DNA from: Gottfriedia luciferensis
Lineage (GTDB): Bacteria > Bacillota > Bacilli > Bacillales > Bacillaceae_G
NCBI RefSeq assembly: GCF_001712755.1
Contig: NZ_MDKC01000009.1
Coordinates: 1-64,000, forward strand
Reading direction: 5' to 3'
Length of the DNA stretch: 64,000 nt
Position numbers and translations under genes: made by a program. Below, piece after piece: positions 60,610 to 64,000 of the stretch. How positions within the stretch are numbered: the stretch's first letter is position 1; each line of letters starts with the position of its first letter. Under the pieces are notes generated by a model. The model worked only from the letters and a program-made list of their open reading frames with translations, did no database searches and had not been told where the DNA came from.

Positions 60610-61317
60610 TTAGTACTGATCCCAAGCAACAACTTCATCTAACGTTAAACGAACTTTTTCGAAACCTGCTTTGATTCCTTTACCAACTGAAATTAGCATA
60701 ACTGGTTTGAAGTTTGCTGGTACATTGAAAGCTTCTACAAATTTCGCTTGGTCAAATCCACCCATTGGAACTGTATCTAAACCTTTTGCTTTTGCTGCAA
60801 GCATAAATTGCATTGAAACTAATCCACCATCAACCATCGCAATTTTTGTTGCAATTTCTTCTGGTAAACTACCGTAGTTTTTCACGATTGATCCAACGTA
60901 GAAGTCTTTCACTTCTTGAGTCATCATACCTTTTTCAACTAATTCATCGTAAATGCGATCAGCATTTTTGTATGCTTCTGTATCACCTAAAACAGCGATT
61001 ACTGCAGATGCATCCACAACTTGTTGTTGGTTATTAGCGATTGGTAATAATTTTTGTTTAGTATTTTGGTCTTTAATGACAAGGAATCTCCATGGTTGTA
61101 AATTTGAAGAAGATGGAGCTTGAACTGCAATTTCTAGTAATTCCTTAATTTCATCATCAGACATTTGAAAGCTTGGATCGTAATGACGAACTGATCTTCT
61201 TTCCTTTGCTACAGTGAAGAAATCCGTACTATCAAGTTCTTTTGGCGCTTCTTTACCAAAATCAATTTCGTTTACTTTATTTAAATACTCTTCTTTTTCA
61301 GATTTAACATTAGACAT
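60610..61317 (-). CDS. Nitroreductase family flavoprotein
   Basis: 235 residues from ATG 61317 with AAGGAGAG upstream. An FMN-binding NAD(P)H-dependent reductase: FFTVAKERRSVRHYDPSFQM at the N-terminus, QAPSSSNLQPWRFLVIKDQN for FMN and substrate, and late VPMGGFDQAKFVEAF. Homologues reduce nitroaromatics or quinones. The regulator gene upstream and its palindromic promoter suggest inducible control by Rrf2. Confidence 0.92.
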   Translation of the reverse strand: MSNVKSEKEEYLNKVNEIDFGKEAPKELDSTDFFTVAKERRSVRHYDPSFQMSDDEIKELLEIAVQAPSSSNLQPWRFLVIKDQNTKQKLLPIANNQQQVVDASAVIAVLGDTEAYKNADRIYDELVEKGMMTQEVKDFYVGSIVKNYGSLPEEIATKIAMVDGGLVSMQFMLAAKAKGLDTVPMGGFDQAKFVEAFNVPANFKPVMLISVGKGIKAGFEKVRLTLDEVVAWDQY

Positions 61318-61354
61318 ATTTAATCTCTCCTTATTTAACTGCACTATTTATAAA

Positions 61355-61394
61355 TACAGTATATGACTTTAACTGTATAAAAGTCAACTACAGT
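61355..61394 (-). promoter_or_regulatory. Nitroreductase promoter with candidate Rrf2 operator
   Basis: TTGACT (61387-61382) and TATACT (61363-61358), spacer 18, are overlaid by three hexamers TACAGT / ACTGTA / TACAGT at 61355, 61372 and 61389, each 11 bp apart in alternating orientation. The same stretch also holds TGACTTT / AAAGTCA. This array suits a dimeric regulator. Confidence 0.7.
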
Positions 61395-61401
61395 TTATAA
61401 A

Positions 61402-61518
61402 AAAATAAAATCGAAACATCTTAGTTTCGACTAAATTAGAAAAAATACTAATAATTTGATTTTCAGACTGATTGCGAGCGTTTGGCGGTCAGTCTGAAAC
61501 TAGTTTCGATTTTATTTT
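61402..61518. repeat. Nested inverted-repeat element
   Basis: Outer arms AAAATAAAATCGAAAC (61402-61417) and GTTTCGATTTTATTTT (61503-61518) are perfect over 16 bp. Between them lies TTTCAGACTGA / TCAGTCTGAAA (61461-61499), 11 bp perfect. TCGAAAC / GTTTCGA (61411-61430) forms the Rrf2 gene terminator. The 117-bp unit ends in the rrf2 stop codon. Confidence 0.75.
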
Positions 61519-61945
61519 ACCCATTTTCCTTTGGTAATAAGTCTGAAATTGTTTTCTTTGCAAGACCTTCAACAAGCCAGCTTTCCATCTCATCTTTTAA
61601 ATCATATAAAGCAGATCGTGTAGATGGCGTAAAACATTCCTTACTATTTACATCTAAAAAGCCTTTTGAATATGGATCTGATCTCATCGCATCATAAACA
61701 TCTTTTAAAGTAATTTCATTAGCACCTCTGGCTAAATAATATCCACCATCTCGTCCTTCTTTAGCTGAAATAATGCCTGCTTTAACTAAATTAGCAAGAA
61801 TTTTTCTTAAAAAAGTAGATTGTGCTTCAAGTTTTTGAGCTAATACTGCGCTTGGACAAATTCCGTCTTGCTCCGCTAAAACTAATAGAGATTGCAGTGC
61901 TAGTCCAAACCATTTCGTACTAGAAACCTTATCTTTCAAGATCAT
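61517..61945 (-). CDS. Rrf2 family transcriptional regulator
   Basis: A 142-residue regulator with a winged helix (FGLALQSLLVLAEQDGICPS, LEAQSTFLRKILANLVKAGI then KEGRDGGYYLARG). Only two cysteines (GICPS, KECFTPS), so an iron-sulfur cluster of the NsrR or IscR type is unlikely and thiol sensing is possible. It lies 199 bp upstream of the nitroreductase gene in the same direction, and the alternating hexamers there are its candidate operator. Confidence 0.9.
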   Translation of the reverse strand: MILKDKVSSTKWFGLALQSLLVLAEQDGICPSAVLAQKLEAQSTFLRKILANLVKAGIISAKEGRDGGYYLARGANEITLKDVYDAMRSDPYSKGFLDVNSKECFTPSTRSALYDLKDEMESWLVEGLAKKTISDLLPKENG

Positions 61946-62109
61946 TCACCTCAGTTACTAGTCTAAACTATTTTTTGAAAAAGACAACCTTATCTAAATA
62001 AATGTAATACAGGGTGAAAAAAATTAAGTGAATTTAGAAAAACCCTATGACTTTTCCTAAATTCACAATAATGATTCGTAGTTTTTAATGACAATAAGAT
62101 TTGTAAGGA

Positions 62110-62736
62110 TCATTTCTTTTGACATTTCACCATCGTAAATTTAAACGGAGGTTTACTTTCCATATTCTTATGTGGTTCAAGAATTTCGGAAACTTCGATG
62201 AGTCCATAGTTTCCAAATTCTTGTTTGATCGAGTCAGAATCATAAAAGAACATTTTTATCCCTTCCATTATTTCGAAGTAATCTTTATCTAGCTGTTTGC
62301 CCTTTCCAAACATTGGTGCATCCTTTGAAATCGTAGTAAAGATCATGTAGCCATTCGGCTTTAGCTGATTATAGCAATCTTTAATAAACTTCTCTCTCTC
62401 ATGATCATTCAATAAGTGAATAAGTGCGTAACAAAATATACCGTCATAAAGCTTTTGGTCAAAAGGCATGTCTGTTACTGAACCATGAAAAATAGTAAAA
62501 TTAATTCCATTTTGTCTTGCCAATTCAATCGCTGTTTTTGATATTTCAATACCTGTTACGTTTATTCCATTGTCAGTAAAAATCTTTGCGTTTCTACCAT
62601 ATCCAATCCCCGGAATCAATACATCCTTAACGTTCTTTTCAAGGAAAAAGTCCTTTGTTAAAATTGCAGAGTCTGAAGGTTCATACCCCCACATCATTTG
62701 ATTTTCTATAAAACTCGATTCCCAAATTTCTGCCAT
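62110..62736 (-). CDS. Class I SAM-dependent methyltransferase
   Basis: 208 residues from ATG 62736 with AAAGGGG upstream; the frame is open 8 codons further. The SAM-binding motif I is VLIPGIGYGRNAKIF, motif II includes GIEISKTAIELARQ, and FHGSVTDMPFDQKLYDGIFC gives the acidic loop. Substrate unknown; the tellurite-resistance/TehB and thiopurine types are nearest in pattern. Single gene. Confidence 0.88.
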   Translation of the reverse strand: MAEIWESSFIENQMMWGYEPSDSAILTKDFFLEKNVKDVLIPGIGYGRNAKIFTDNGINVTGIEISKTAIELARQNGINFTIFHGSVTDMPFDQKLYDGIFCYALIHLLNDHEREKFIKDCYNQLKPNGYMIFTTISKDAPMFGKGKQLDKDYFEIMEGIKMFFYDSDSIKQEFGNYGLIEVSEILEPHKNMESKPPFKFTMVKCQKK

Positions 62737-62800
62737 ATCTAAATCCCCTTTTAAAATCATTTAATCTACTTACCAACTTAAGTTAGATTATTGTGTTCAA

Positions 62801-62829
62801 AAAAAGAAAGACCAAAGGTCTTTCTTTTT
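62801..62829. terminator. Bidirectional terminator
   Basis: AAAAAGAAAGACC / GGTCTTTCTTTTT around AAA, perfect 13-bp arms. Confidence 0.9.
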
Positions 62830-62838
62830 TATTTCTAT

Positions 62839-64000
62839 TTATGAAGCATTGCTCTTTGCCATTTCTTTATCTGATAAACGCTCGTTACCCATTAAGAAAA
62901 TTGAAATCAATGCTAATCCTACTGGAACTAATGTCCAAAGGAATGTATGAGCAATTGATGTTGAAAACACGTCAGTAATTTTTGTCAGTATTGGCGCAGG
63001 AATCAATTTGGCAGCTTCAGGAGTAAAGGCCTGATTAATATTAGAGAAATTCTGAGGTGCGCCACTTTTTGCAAATGCATCAGCAATTTTATCTGTAAAT
63101 ACATTTCGTTGAATAACACCAAATACCGTAATACCTACTGTCATGCCTAGAGCACGAAGGAATGCGTTAGTTGAACTTGCAGAACCACGATTTTCATTAT
63201 CAAAATGATGCATCGCAGACATACCAAGAACTGAGAACGATGCCCCTACACCAAATCCAACAATGATCATATAAACAATCACTTGGAATTTAGACGTATC
63301 AGGTGTTAAAGTACCTAAACAAATAATACCTACTAATAAAAGTACAACCGATCCAACCATGATATTACGATAACTAGTTTTATTTGCTAAAGCTCCACCA
63401 AATGCGGCAGAAATACTTACACTTACCATCATTGGTAATAAAACTAAACCAGAATTCGTAGCTGTTCCACCTTGAACAAACTGGATAAAGATTGGAATGT
63501 AAATTGTTGCAGCGATGAATGCCGCCCCATAAAATAATCCAACAAAGTTACTAGCAGCAAACAGACGATATTTAAACATACTAAACGAAATAATCGGTTC
63601 AGCAGCTTTCCGTTCAATGAATAAAAAGATAATAAGGAAAACAGCAAATCCAGCAAATAATCCAAGAATTTGAACTGAATCCCAAGCGTATTCTTTTCCA
63701 CCTAGCTCAAGTGCAAACATTAAACAGATGATACTAATAACAAAAGTTGTTGCACCCCACCAGTCGATTTGTTGCTTCGTGTGGTTTTTTGATTCGATAT
63801 AAAAATAACTAATTAGTCCAAGTGTTAAAAGTCCAAAAGGAATATTTATATAGAAAATATATCTCCAGTTAATATAATCTGTAATATAAGCACCAATTAA
63901 TGGACCAAGAACGCTTGATAATCCAAAAACGGCACCAAAAATACCGCTCATTTTACCACGCTTTTCAACAGGAAACACATCCCAAATAATTGAAAAAGCA
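62839..64000 (-). CDS. DHA2 (EmrB/QacA) MFS efflux transporter, N-terminus beyond the window
   Basis: The reading frame is open to the window end, so only about the last 387 residues are seen. They align closely with the pump at 4389-5906: KRGKMSGIFGAVFGLSSVLG, IDWWGATTFVISIICLMFAL, GTATNSGLVLLPMM. Ends with the late polar helix region PILTKITDVFSTSIAHTFLW. A second 14-helix drug-type exporter, paralogous to the MarR-linked one. Its upstream regulator is outside the window. Confidence 0.9.
   Translation of the reverse strand, partial: AFSIIWDVFPVEKRGKMSGIFGAVFGLSSVLGPLIGAYITDYINWRYIFYINIPFGLLTLGLISYFYIESKNHTKQQIDWWGATTFVISIICLMFALELGGKEYAWDSVQILGLFAGFAVFLIIFLFIERKAAEPIISFSMFKYRLFAASNFVGLFYGAAFIAATIYIPIFIQFVQGGTATNSGLVLLPMMVSVSISAAFGGALANKTSYRNIMVGSVVLLLVGIICLGTLTPDTSKFQVIVYMIIVGFGVGASFSVLGMSAMHHFDNENRGSASSTNAFLRALGMTVGITVFGVIQRNVFTDKIADAFAKSGAPQNFSNINQAFTPEAAKLIPAPILTKITDVFSTSIAHTFLWTLVPVGLALISIFLMGNERLSDKEMAKSNAS

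Overview
The window is 64 kb of chromosomal DNA from a low-GC Gram-positive, endospore-forming Bacillaceae (Bacillus/Gottfriedia-like). Support for this comes from the AT-rich sequence, strong AGGAGG-type ribosome binding sites, and orthologues of Bacillus-specific genes (mciZ, yqkD/E/F, yqzH, yolD, yxcD, yojF-bshB2, a Bacillus-type fnr). It also comes from a T-box, a lysine riboswitch and a LexA (DinR) box of the Bacillus kind. I found no rRNA, tRNA, insertion sequence, CRISPR array or prophage.

0-7 kb: a structured dispersed repeat, a DUF975 membrane protein, nudF, a 49-codon gene recognised as mciZ, yqkF, a GrpB protein, a MarR-MFS efflux pair and a secreted glycerophosphodiesterase. 7-11.5 kb is an oxygen-limitation block of hcp, moaA and fnr. 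Both hcp and moaA carry an Fnr box centred exactly 32 bp upstream of the -10, and the fnr product has the three C-terminal cysteines of Bacillus Fnr.

11.6-21.3 kb: a leftward operon that reads as a complete anthranilate meta-cleavage pathway. An HpaB-family flavin monooxygenase is followed by an IclR regulator, 3-hydroxyanthranilate 3,4-dioxygenase, ACMS decarboxylase, a RidA-type 2-aminomuconate deaminase, a semialdehyde dehydrogenase, a hydratase, an acylating acetaldehyde dehydrogenase, an aldolase, a decarboxylase and a tautomerase. The expected products are pyruvate and acetyl-CoA. cre-like sites and a shared 14-nt IclR operator candidate suggest carbon catabolite control and substrate control.

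21.5-30 kb: yqkE, asnS behind a T-box, a Zn-ribbon protein, yqkD, an iron alcohol dehydrogenase, a GNAT protein, a CDGSH protein, and an LPXTA acidic surface protein beside its class D sortase. 30-35 kb holds small envelope and lipoprotein genes interspersed with a family of roughly 40-bp palindromes. 35-44 kb holds a HAD phosphatase, DUF2922/DUF1659, the SOS-controlled yolD/Y-polymerase pair divergent from yqzH, yxcD, tatC behind a structured leader, a divIC-like gene, a likely small RNA, and yojF-bshB2.

44-49 kb is a two-component system plus ABC-2 transporter (LnrJKLMN-like). 49-64 kb contains palindrome-rich regulatory DNA, small secreted proteins, a zinc-type oxidoreductase, an MBL/TetR pair with a perfect operator, a lysine-riboswitch amino acid permease, pdxK, an unrecognised 414-aa protein, tandem 20-mers, small lipoproteins, a nitroreductase with an Rrf2 regulator, a methyltransferase and a second DHA2 efflux pump cut by the window end.
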